This document shows, piece by piece, positions 7,680 through 15,001 of a stretch of 29,642 bases of DNA. Both the position numbers and the translations under genes were made by a program. Numbering within the stretch: the stretch's first letter is position 1; every line of letters starts with the position of its first letter. The notes beneath the pieces are model-generated. The model was not told where the DNA came from, ran no database searches, and saw nothing but the letters and a program-made list of their open reading frames with translations. The stretch comes from Vicinamibacteria bacterium (lineage in GTDB: Bacteria; Acidobacteriota; Vicinamibacteria; Vicinamibacterales; 2-12-FULL-66-21): NCBI GenBank assembly GCA_025937075.1, contig JAICSD010000004.1, positions 1 to 29,642 on the forward strand, given 5' to 3'.

Positions 7680-8495
7680 TCATGCGTGCGCGCGTCTCGC
7701 CAGCTCTCGCCAGCGCTGCTGATCCATACCCCAGTCGAAATCTTCGTACAGCGGAGGCCCTTCGTACGGCGGACTCGAGAAGTCGTAGCGCGGCGCCGGA
7801 CGAAAGCGCTCTGCATCAATGGGAAACCACGCGACGACCGCCGCCTGCGACGCGAAGCACGAGAGCGCGCGCCGCTTGAGCGCACGTTCGTCACCGGTGA
7901 GCAGAAGCGTATCGGCGTCCGCGCCCGTTCCGGGCAGGAACGACCCGACGCGCATGCCCGCAGGACCGCGGTGATACGACGTGAACTCGACGAGCAGCGG
8001 CGGACGAACGAAGGCCGCACGCGCAAGTGCCATGCGCACCGCACAGGCGGTTGCGTCGTGATCGGGATGCCCACCCTCGTACGGATGCGTGAGGATGGCG
8101 TCCGGACGGAGCGCTTCGAAGGTCTGCGCCAGACGACCTGCGAGGCCATCCATCTCGAGAGAGGCTTCCTGATCGACGACGTTGAAGGTGATCTGCTCCC
8201 GCGGGGAAAGCTCAAGGACAGCCAGCGCGCGCTGAAGCTCCGATCGGCGGCCCGCCGCGTACGCTTCTCTGGTCGGGAATCCTTGCTGCTCTGCATCCCG
8301 GCCGTTCCGCGGCGCACCGTCGGTGACATGGACGAGGTCCACTGTGCCGCCGTATTGTTCGAGCCGGCGCAGCAGCATTCCGGCGCTGATGACCTCGTCG
8401 TCGGGGTGCGCGACGACCGCCGAGACAGCGAGAGGCTGAGCCGCTTCGCCTTTTATGATCGCGGCCATCGCCCCCCACACGGCCTCGGACGTCAT
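7680..8495 (-). CDS. PIG-L (LmbE-like) zinc deacetylase
   Basis: The 271-residue protein carries the two PIG-L zinc motifs: AHPDDE at 29-34 and HPDHDA at 144-149. Enzymes of this fold remove N-acetyl groups from amino sugars or glycoconjugates, as in MshB, BshB and GlcNAc-PI deacetylase. A start at the ATG at 8495 follows a GGAG at a suitable distance; a second methionine at residue 10 is possible. No signal peptide is seen, so it should be cytoplasmic. It is divergently transcribed from a GT4 glycosyltransferase 71 bp away, which suggests that one transfers an N-acetyl sugar and the other deacetylates the product. Pairing by function is inference. Confidence 0.88.
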   Translation of the reverse strand: MTSEAVWGAMAAIIKGEAAQPLAVSAVVAHPDDEVISAGMLLRRLEQYGGTVDLVHVTDGAPRNGRDAEQQGFPTREAYAAGRRSELQRALAVLELSPREQITFNVVDQEASLEMDGLAGRLAQTFEALRPDAILTHPYEGGHPDHDATACAVRMALARAAFVRPPLLVEFTSYHRGPAGMRVGSFLPGTGADADTLLLTGDERALKRRALSCFASQAAVVAWFPIDAERFRPAPRYDFSSPPYEGPPLYEDFDWGMDQQRWRELARRAHA

Positions 8496-8566
8496 ACGCG
8501 GAACTCCAGGTACAAGCGTTGCGAATACCTCAGGGTAAGCCCCCTTGTCCAGGTTTGCCCGACGAG

Positions 8567-9640
8567 ATGCCGCTGACCATCCTGAACGTTTCCTACCCGC
8601 TCGCGCGGGTCGGTCCCGGCGCGGTCGGCGGTGTCGAACAGATTATTCACCTGCTCGATCGGCATCTGGTCGCGGCCGGACATCGATCGATCGTGGTCGC
8701 GCCAGAGGGATCCCGCGTGAGCGGCGAGTTGACGGCGACTGCTGCCCCTCCGGATCGCATCGATCGCGACGCGCACACGTGCGCGACGGCGGCGCATCGC
8801 CGTGCGATGGAGACGGTTCTCGCGCGCGAATCCGTCGACATCGTCCATCTGCATGGCCACGATTTCGACGAGTACCTGCCGCCGCCCGGGCCACCCGTCC
8901 TCGTCACGATCCATCTTCCGCCCGAGCTCATCACGGCGCGCTTTGCGAGAATCCGGCGGCCGCTGACCTGGGCGACCGCCGTATCGCGGCCGCAACATGA
9001 CCGGCTGCCGCACGTCCCGTTCCTGCTGCCGCCGATCGAGAACGGCGTCGACGTGGAGAACCTGCCGCGGGCGGTCGAACGGCGCGGATTCGTCGTCGCG
9101 CTCGGCCGGATCTGCCCCGAGAAGGGTTTTCATCTCGCGATCGACGCCGCTCGGCGCGCCGGGACTCCCCTCCTGCTCGCAGGCCGGACATTCCCCTTTC
9201 CCGATCATCAACGCTACTTCGAACGCGACGTGATGCCGCGGCTCGATTCGCAGCGGCGATTCATCGGAGCCGTCTCGCTGACGCAGAAGCGGCGTCTGCT
9301 GAGCGCCGCCCGATGCGTCCTGATCCCGAGCCTCGTGCAGGAGACCAGCTCGCTCGTCGCGATGGAGGCGCTCGCCTGTGGCACCCCGGTGATCGGCTTT
9401 GCCAGCGGAGCCCTCCCCGACATCATCGATCACGGCATCACGGGTTTCCTCGTACGGACCGTGGATGAAATGGCCGAAGCCATCGCTCACGTGCGTCGCC
9501 TGGATCCGAGCGCATGCCGTGATGCCGCGCGCAGGCGATTCTCATCGGCGCTCATGGCACAGCGATACGTCGAGCGATACGCCTGGATGCTCTCGCCATC
9601 GCGGACGCACGACACGGGCCAGTATCCGTTGAGCGCGTAA
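8567..9640 (+). CDS. glycosyltransferase family 4
   Basis: The ATG at 8567 starts a 357-residue GT-B enzyme. The N-terminal Rossmann domain opens MPLTILNVSYPLARVGPGAV with the glycine-rich GAVGGVEQ acceptor loop. The C-terminal domain has GRICPEKGFHLAIDAA (180-195) and the nucleotide-sugar site ETSSLVAMEALACGTPV, in which Glu259 and Glu267 form the EX7E motif. Such enzymes transfer sugars from UDP- or GDP-sugars to lipids, glycans or small molecules, with retention of configuration. The frame is open from 8519, but MPLTIL is the normal family start. The Shine-Dalgarno sequence is weak. Its partner is probably the divergent PIG-L deacetylase. Confidence 0.87.
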   Translation: MPLTILNVSYPLARVGPGAVGGVEQIIHLLDRHLVAAGHRSIVVAPEGSRVSGELTATAAPPDRIDRDAHTCATAAHRRAMETVLARESVDIVHLHGHDFDEYLPPPGPPVLVTIHLPPELITARFARIRRPLTWATAVSRPQHDRLPHVPFLLPPIENGVDVENLPRAVERRGFVVALGRICPEKGFHLAIDAARRAGTPLLLAGRTFPFPDHQRYFERDVMPRLDSQRRFIGAVSLTQKRRLLSAARCVLIPSLVQETSSLVAMEALACGTPVIGFASGALPDIIDHGITGFLVRTVDEMAEAIAHVRRLDPSACRDAARRRFSSALMAQRYVERYAWMLSPSRTHDTGQYPLSA

Positions 9641-9691
9641 CCACGCTCGAGGCACTGGGCGCGCGCGATCGAGTGCGATAGTGACGGCACG

Positions 9692-10555
9692 TCAGGCGTT
9701 GATCCTCAGCGGCAGCACATGTTCGAACACAACGCCGGCTTCCCCGCCCGTCCCCTTCTTTCGCACCTTGACCTTCCCGCGCCACCGCCGCGGTGACAGC
9801 GGCGTGCCAGGCTCGCCACCCGGATCCGGCGCGGTCGTCAGATAGACCTCGTCTATCAGGTCGGCGTCGAGCAGGCTCGCGGCAAGCGTGTGACCCCCGA
9901 CGCACGACACGCGGCCGATCCCATTCGATCGGAGTTGCGCGAATGCCTGCGGGAGATCGCCGGGATCGTTCATCACAACCGCGCTCATCCATGGGCGCGC
10001 GCCGATCGCGCGCTCCATGCCAGCCATCGCCCGGGCTGTGGTCAGGAGCATGGCTGGAATCTCGTCCACGTTGAACAGCAGCATCTGCTCGATCGGAAGG
10101 CCCTGGAGCGTCGCCACAATCTGAATCGGATGCCGCGGCAGCCCGAACGATGCCCGCAGGCTCACCAGCTCGGGATGCCAGACGGAGAACACGAGGTCGT
10201 GGCCGCGAACCGTTCGTCCGCCTGCCAGCACCGCGTCGGCCGCAACGCGCGAGAGGCCTTCATACACGAGATGTTTGTCCGTGCTGCCGCCGCCGAGCAT
10301 CGACGGATCAGCCGCGCCGGTGTTTCCGTCCGCCGACTGGACGAACACGAGGCTGCACGCGGGCCGCCGCGCCGTAGTGGGCGACAGATGGAAACGGCCG
10401 TCGAACAGCCGCGTCGACCAGGCGTTGCCGATGGACAACGCGTTCTCGGGCGGCATGTCCCATTCGGTCTCGTACGGCGGAAGGCTGGCATCGAGCGCGG
10501 CACGCGTTTTCGCGGCTGCGAAGCGCTCGAACCGATCGCGCCAGTCCTGAGTCAA
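9692..10555 (-). CDS. RibD C-terminal (dihydrofolate-reductase-fold) family reductase
   Basis: The start is placed at a TTG (10555) that overlaps the stop codon of the PQQ dehydrogenase as TTGA. The protein then begins MTQDWRDRFERFAAAKTR, which looks like a natural N-terminus; an ATG at 10789 would lie 238 bp inside the upstream gene. The 287-residue protein has the RibD-C/DHFR fold: VQSADGNTG (72-80), the NADPH-binding DAVLAGGRTVRG (108-119), and CVGGHTLAASLLDADLIDEV (218-237). RibD-C enzymes reduce pyrimidine or pterin intermediates with NADPH. No deaminase domain is attached, so this is probably not a standard riboflavin enzyme. The natural substrate is unknown. Confidence 0.83.
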   Translation of the reverse strand: MTQDWRDRFERFAAAKTRAALDASLPPYETEWDMPPENALSIGNAWSTRLFDGRFHLSPTTARRPACSLVFVQSADGNTGAADPSMLGGGSTDKHLVYEGLSRVAADAVLAGGRTVRGHDLVFSVWHPELVSLRASFGLPRHPIQIVATLQGLPIEQMLLFNVDEIPAMLLTTARAMAGMERAIGARPWMSAVVMNDPGDLPQAFAQLRSNGIGRVSCVGGHTLAASLLDADLIDEVYLTTAPDPGGEPGTPLSPRRWRGKVKVRKKGTGGEAGVVFEHVLPLRINA

Positions 10556-12135
10556 CGAACGAAGGCCCAGATCGTATCGCCAGCCGCGGCGACGATGTAC
10601 TGCGAGCCGTCGAGCGTGTAGGAGATGGGGCCGTTGCTGATGGGACCGTTCAGGCGCGCGTGCCACAGCGCCGCGCCCGTTCTCGCGTTGAGAGCCACGA
10701 GATCGTTCGATGCGCCGCCCGTGAAGACGAGATTGCCCGCCGTGCTCAGGAGGCCGGCGCGCGATCCGCCCTCCCACCCATGACTCCATCGAATCCGGCC
10801 GGTCCGGTACTCGATCGCCTCAGTCATCGCCTCGGACCATCCGCCGCGGTCGCTGCCGGCCCATCCCTGCGGGTTGTCGTCGGGATCGTAGATGTAGAAC
10901 ACGCTGAACGAGCGCGAGGCGTTCACGTAGAGCAATCCGGTATCGGGACTGAACGAGGGCGATGGCCAGTTCGCGGCGCCGACGCTGTCGGGCGAGACGA
11001 GCGCGCCGTCGAGCTGCGGCATCTTCGCGGGATTCGGAATCGGCCGTCCGTTGTCGTCGTAGCCGAGCGACCAGTTCGTCTTGACGAACTCGGTGGAGAC
11101 GAGAGCCTTCCCCGTCGCGCGATCCAGCAAAAAGTAGTGGCCGTTTCGCGACGCCTGCGCGAGCAGCTTGCGCGGGCGGCCGTCGATCGCGCCATCGATC
11201 AATACCGGCGTCTCGTTCGCGTCCCAGTCGTGCGTGTCGTGCGGCATCGCCTGGAAGTACCACGCCATCTTCCCCGTGTCGGGATTGAGCGCGACGATGG
11301 AGCCGGTGAAGAGATTGGCGCCGGCGCGGTTCGTGTGCGCGATCACCGGATGCGGGTTGCCGGTCCCGACATAGATCAGGTTCAACTCGGGATCGTAGGT
11401 GACCGGCTGCCACGTCATGCCGCCGCCGTGGCGCATCGCGTCGAGGTTCGGCCACGTGTCGGCGCCGGGATCCCCTGGATTCAGCGGCACGGCAGACCAG
11501 CGCCACTGCCTCGCCCCCGTGGCGGGATCGTGGGATTCGATGTAGCCGGGATCGTCCAGATCGTCGCCGCTGATCCCGGTGATCACGTGGTTGCCGATGA
11601 CGATCGGTGCGGCGGATCCGTAATAGAACAGATCGAGATCGCAGATCTCGGTGTGCCAGCGCTCGGTGCCGTCCTTGATAGCGAGCGACACCAGCTCGCA
11701 GTCGGGCGTTTCGAAGTAGAGCGCGTCGCCGAGGATGCCGACCCCACGGTTGGCGAGGTGATTCCCGCCTTTGCTGGGCCAGGTGTAGTGCCAGCGCTCG
11801 CGGCCTGTCCGCGCATCCACGGCCCACACATGGTCCGGGACGCTGAAATAGAGGACACCATCCACCTGGAGCGGCGTGCTCTTGATCACGCCGCCGCCGC
11901 GCGTGGATCCCGCGTTGGCGCGATACAGCCACGCGAGGCTGAGGGTGCTCGCGTTTGCATCGGTAATCCTGCGCAGCGGACTGAAACGCCGGCCCGAATA
12001 ATCGCCGTTGTACGTGGGCCAGGTCGAGGTCGGCGGCTTCGACCACTCGCCGGTCGAAAGACGATCCTGCGCGGCCGCGACGGCGAGGGCGCCGCACGCG
12101 ATGCAGACGATCGCACTCAGGCGCACGCCATTCAA
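10552..12135 (-). CDS. exported PQQ-dependent dehydrogenase (quinoprotein beta-propeller)
   Basis: The protein has 527 residues. A TTG at 12135, overlapping the ACT gene stop as TTGA and preceded by GGAG, is the best start; a GTG at 12126 is an alternative. An export signal (about 1-22) precedes an eight-bladed propeller with typical quinoprotein blades (VWAVDARTGRERWHY, IVALNPDTGKMAWYF, LVALNARTGAALW). TGNPHP at 258-263 supplies the metal-binding Asn260, and MPHDTHDWDANETP carries the catalytic aspartate region. The vicinal Cys pair of methanol dehydrogenase and a fused cytochrome c domain are absent. It should oxidise an alcohol or sugar in the periplasm and pass electrons to a separate carrier. 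Confidence 0.88.
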   Translation of the reverse strand: MNGVRLSAIVCIACGALAVAAAQDRLSTGEWSKPPTSTWPTYNGDYSGRRFSPLRRITDANASTLSLAWLYRANAGSTRGGGVIKSTPLQVDGVLYFSVPDHVWAVDARTGRERWHYTWPSKGGNHLANRGVGILGDALYFETPDCELVSLAIKDGTERWHTEICDLDLFYYGSAAPIVIGNHVITGISGDDLDDPGYIESHDPATGARQWRWSAVPLNPGDPGADTWPNLDAMRHGGGMTWQPVTYDPELNLIYVGTGNPHPVIAHTNRAGANLFTGSIVALNPDTGKMAWYFQAMPHDTHDWDANETPVLIDGAIDGRPRKLLAQASRNGHYFLLDRATGKALVSTEFVKTNWSLGYDDNGRPIPNPAKMPQLDGALVSPDSVGAANWPSPSFSPDTGLLYVNASRSFSVFYIYDPDDNPQGWAGSDRGGWSEAMTEAIEYRTGRIRWSHGWEGGSRAGLLSTAGNLVFTGGASNDLVALNARTGAALWHARLNGPISNGPISYTLDGSQYIVAAAGDTIWAFVR

Positions 12136-12614
12136 CGGGCGCTCCGCGTCTTGCGTCGAGTCCGCGCGGCGCTCGATCGGCGCCTGCCTCCCGCGCTCTC
12201 CTTCTTGATGATCCCGACGGCACCGCGAGCGCCCTGGTCGTCAGCGAACCCGAACACGGCCGAGAACTTCCGCCCGATCACGTGGGCGACCACGAAATCC
12301 ATGTTGATGCCCGCGTCCGCAATCGCCCGGGAGAGGCGATGGCCAAGGCCGGGGCTGTCGTCCCCTTCCACGAGCAGCGCCGGAATGCTGGACGGGCCGA
12401 ATCCCGCCTGATCGGCCGCGGCGGTCGCACGCTTCCCGGTGATCGGGAACAACTCGACGGCCGCGCGGCCCGGCTCGCCAGGGAAGCGGTACGCCATCAG
12501 GATCTGCACGTCAACGGCTGCCTCGGTCAGCGGCGCAAGCGAATCGGCCAGAGCTCCCGGACGATCCTGAAGTTCCCGTCGCCAGAGCGTGATGGGCCTG
12601 ACTGTCACCGCCAT
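12132..12614 (-). CDS. tandem ACT-domain regulatory protein
   Basis: The ATG at 12614 has one of the strongest Shine-Dalgarno sequences in the window (AAGGAGG). The 160 residues contain two ACT-like modules: about 8-75 (WRRELQDRPGALADSLAPL, with the conserved RPG turn) and about 77-140 (ALLVEGDDSPGLGHRLSRAI, with a second SPG turn). A basic tail (RRRSSAARTRRKTRSAR) follows. ACT domains bind amino acids or other small ligands; a stand-alone pair without a catalytic domain suggests a sensor or adaptor. The arginine-rich tail could touch nucleic acid or membrane. It is the first gene of an operon with a PQQ dehydrogenase and a RibD-C reductase. Confidence 0.8.
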   Translation of the reverse strand: MAVTVRPITLWRRELQDRPGALADSLAPLTEAAVDVQILMAYRFPGEPGRAAVELFPITGKRATAAADQAGFGPSSIPALLVEGDDSPGLGHRLSRAIADAGINMDFVVAHVIGRKFSAVFGFADDQGARGAVGIIKKESAGGRRRSSAARTRRKTRSAR

Positions 12615-12709
12615 GACTACCTCCTTCCGGCGCGAGCGGGCTGACGAATGAGACAGCCTCTCGTGTCGATGCCGAATGGCATTACGATTGACTCCGACCG
12701 GGTGCCGCC

Positions 12710-14101
12710 ATGATCTTCAAACAGTTCTACCTCAATTGCCTCGCGCACGCCTCGTACTTCGTGGGCGACCGCGAGTCCCAGACGGCGGCCGTCATCGATC
12801 CGCAGCGCGACGTCGCGCAGTATCTCGCGTACGCGGACGAACAGGGCGTCCGGATTCGCCACGTGATTCTGACGCACTTTCACGCGGACTTCGTCGCCGG
12901 TCACCTCGAACTGCGGGACCAGGCCGGGGCGGCGGTCTACCTGGGAGCGCCGGCCAGGGCCGAATACGCGTTCACCCCGCTCGCGGACGGCGACTCGATT
13001 GCTCTTGGACGCGTGCGGCTCGAGGCGCTCGCCACGCCGGGCCACACGGCCGAATCGATCTCCATTCTCGTGTTCGATGCCGATCGCAGCGAGACGCCGC
13101 CGTACGCGGTGCTCACGGGCGACACGCTGTTCGTCGGCGACGTGGGGCGCCCCGATCTCCGCGTCGCGCTCGGCTGGTCCGCCGCGGATCTCGGACGGAT
13201 GCTCTACGAGTCGGTCCATCACAAGCTGCTGCCGTTGCCCGACGGCACGCTCGTCTACCCGGCGCACGGGGCGGGCTCGTTGTGCGGCAAGGCGCTCAGC
13301 CGCGAGACCGTCTCCACGATCGGCGAGCAGCGCCGCGTCAACTACGCGCTCCAGCCCATGACGCCCGAGGCGTTCATCGACATCGTGACGGCGGATCAGC
13401 CCGACGCGCCGGCGTACTTCACGTACGATGCCGTCCTCAACGGCCGGGAGCGTCAGACGCTCGACCAGGCGCTCGCGCGCGAGCTGAATCCGCTGACGCT
13501 CGACGCGGTGCTCGACGCCCAGGCGGCCGGCGCGCAGGTCCTCGACACGCGCGAAGCGCCGGAGTTCGCTGCCGCACATCTCGCGGGCAGCATCAACATC
13601 GGGCTTGGCGGGCAATACGCCACGTGGGCGGGCAGCGTGCTCGATCGCGACCACCCGATCGTCATCATCGCGGATCCGGGCCGCGAGCTGGAAGCGGCCA
13701 CGCGCCTGGGCCGCATCGGATTCGACAACATCGCGGGTTACCTCCAACGTGGGTTGCGTGCGCTCGAGTCGCGCGCGGATCTCACGCGCGCGACCGATCG
13801 CCTGAGCGCGCCGGTCGCTGCCGCGCGGCTGCAGGCACCGCACCCGCCCGTTGTCGTCGACGTCCGGACGCCGCGTGAACATGCCGCCGGGTCCATTCCC
13901 GGCAGCGTGAATGTTCCACTGAATCAGCTGTCGTCCCGGCTGCGCGACCTGCCCGCCGATCGATCGCTGCTCGTCTACTGCGCCGGCGGTTATCGCTCGT
14001 CGACGGCCGCAAGCCTGCTGAAGCGGGCGGGGTTTTCCGATGTCACCGATGTTGCCGGCGGCATGGCCGCGTGGGACGCGGCGGCGCTCTCAAAGGTGTA
14101 G
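12710..14101 (+). CDS. MBL-fold hydrolase with two C-terminal rhodanese domains
   Basis: This 463-residue protein combines a persulfide-dioxygenase-like metallo-beta-lactamase domain (about 1-250) with two rhodanese domains (about 262-350 and 370-460). Metal ligands are visible: HFHADF at 56-61, His112 in TPGHTAES, Asp138 in LTGDTLF, and His186 in YPAHGAGS. The second rhodanese has a Cys424 active-site loop (YCAGGYRSST), while the first has IADPGR in that place and lacks cysteine. MBL-rhodanese fusions oxidise glutathione persulfide or move sulfane sulfur in sulfide detoxification. The gene diverges from the ACT operon across a 95-bp spacer. The ribosome-binding site is weak. Confidence 0.9.
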   Translation: MIFKQFYLNCLAHASYFVGDRESQTAAVIDPQRDVAQYLAYADEQGVRIRHVILTHFHADFVAGHLELRDQAGAAVYLGAPARAEYAFTPLADGDSIALGRVRLEALATPGHTAESISILVFDADRSETPPYAVLTGDTLFVGDVGRPDLRVALGWSAADLGRMLYESVHHKLLPLPDGTLVYPAHGAGSLCGKALSRETVSTIGEQRRVNYALQPMTPEAFIDIVTADQPDAPAYFTYDAVLNGRERQTLDQALARELNPLTLDAVLDAQAAGAQVLDTREAPEFAAAHLAGSINIGLGGQYATWAGSVLDRDHPIVIIADPGRELEAATRLGRIGFDNIAGYLQRGLRALESRADLTRATDRLSAPVAAARLQAPHPPVVVDVRTPREHAAGSIPGSVNVPLNQLSSRLRDLPADRSLLVYCAGGYRSSTAASLLKRAGFSDVTDVAGGMAAWDAAALSKV

Positions 14102-14122
14102 GGCGCGGACGACCAACGTGGC

Positions 14123-14141
14123 GCGGCCCTTTCAGGGCTGC
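14123..14141. repeat. palindromic element, copy 1 (GCGGCCCT core)
   Basis: GCGGCCCT pairs with AGGGCTGC around a TTC loop (8-bp stem with one G-T pair). It lies 21 bp beyond the MBL-rhodanese stop and overlaps the stop codon of the opposite-strand deiminase, so it sits exactly between convergent genes. A closely matching copy in opposite orientation is at 20143-20163. It could slow transcription on both strands, but no T-run follows. Confidence 0.55.
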
Positions 14142-15001
14142 GGCACACGCTCCAGCGGCCGTGTCAGGCACGTCGGTCCACCGCCGCCCTTCAGACTGAT
14201 CTCCTGCCCGCCGTACTCGAACACCTGCGCGCCGGCGCGTTCGAGACGCGCACGCGTCGTCGGATTCCCCCGCAGCATGACGCACACGCGCGGCGCGATC
14301 GCGAGCACGTTCGCCCCCATGGATCCGAACTCGTCGTCAGGCACCTCGACGAACGATATGCCGCGATCGAGCAGCGCCTCACGAAAGGGCACCGGCATCA
14401 ACGGCGAATAGACGACGGCGAGGTCGCGGTCGACGGGGCTGAGGAGTGACATCAGATGGAACACATCAGTGGCGCCGCGCCAATGCGGCAGCGGAACGAC
14501 GATGAGGTCGATGGACGCGCCGAGCAACGCACGGAGCTGGCGGATGCCTTCGTCGTTCGTGCGATACCCGCGCCCGACCGCGAGCGCGCGCTCGTCGATC
14601 CACGCGACATCTCCCCCTTCGAGCAGCCCCGGCGGCTCGATCGCACCGATGACCGGCACGTCCAGATCGCGGTAGAGCGGCGCCTGCGCAGTGGGCTCCG
14701 CCGTTCGATTGGCCTTCCCCATGCTGCAGAGAATCGCTCCGCGATCGCACACGACGGATGCGTCGCGGACGTAGATTGAATCCAGCCCGCCGGGGTCGCG
14801 CAGAAAATGCGGGACGGCTCCGTGCTCCTCCAGGAGATCGACGAACCGCTCGTACTCGTGCGACGCGCGCGCCAGGTCCGGCGGCGAGGTGAAGTTGAGT
14901 GCGCGCCATTGCGCGTCAATCGCGCCGGCGCTCTCGAACGCCTCGTGGGCGTGCTTCAGGATGACGCGCGTCAGCCGGCCCGTCTCGGACTGGCGCGTCA
15001 C
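14132..15001 (-). CDS. DDAH/arginine-deiminase-fold amidinohydrolase
   Basis: The start is a GTG (15001) overlapping the permease stop as GTGA; the protein then begins MTRQSETGRLTRVILKH, the usual N-terminal strand of this fold, and has 289 residues. The catalytic features of the guanidino-modifying superfamily are present: YVRDASVV with Asp80, LLEGGDVAW with Glu128 and Asp131, His182 in DVFHLMSLLSPVDRDLAV, and the nucleophile Cys278 in GGGGPTCLTRPL. Dimethylarginine dimethylaminohydrolases and arginine deiminases share this layout and give citrulline plus amine or ammonia. The length fits DDAH better than the roughly 400-residue ArcA type. Its partner is an AdiC-like antiporter. Confidence 0.88.
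   Translation of the reverse strand: MTRQSETGRLTRVILKHAHEAFESAGAIDAQWRALNFTSPPDLARASHEYERFVDLLEEHGAVPHFLRDPGGLDSIYVRDASVVCDRGAILCSMGKANRTAEPTAQAPLYRDLDVPVIGAIEPPGLLEGGDVAWIDERALAVGRGYRTNDEGIRQLRALLGASIDLIVVPLPHWRGATDVFHLMSLLSPVDRDLAVVYSPLMPVPFREALLDRGISFVEVPDDEFGSMGANVLAIAPRVCVMLRGNPTTRARLERAGAQVFEYGGQEISLKGGGGPTCLTRPLERVPQP

Noticed and set aside
7680..9640. BshA/BshB bacillithiol genes
   Set aside because: The GT4 N-terminus (GAVGGVEQ) does not look like BshA, and no BshC or thiol-specific gene is near; symbols not assigned.
10660..12411. 583-codon plus-strand open frame
   Set aside because: It lies antisense to the PQQ dehydrogenase and ACT genes, whose families are clear.
12617..13882. 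421-codon minus-strand open frame
   Set aside because: Antisense shadow of the MBL-rhodanese gene, with Arg/Asp/Val-rich composition and no domain.
14123..14141. Intrinsic terminator between convergent genes
   Set aside because: Stable stem but no T-run on either strand, so rho-independent termination is not supported.
14132..15001. arcA-type arginine deiminase
   Set aside because: The protein is 289 residues, shorter than ArcA (about 400); DDAH-like size fits better.
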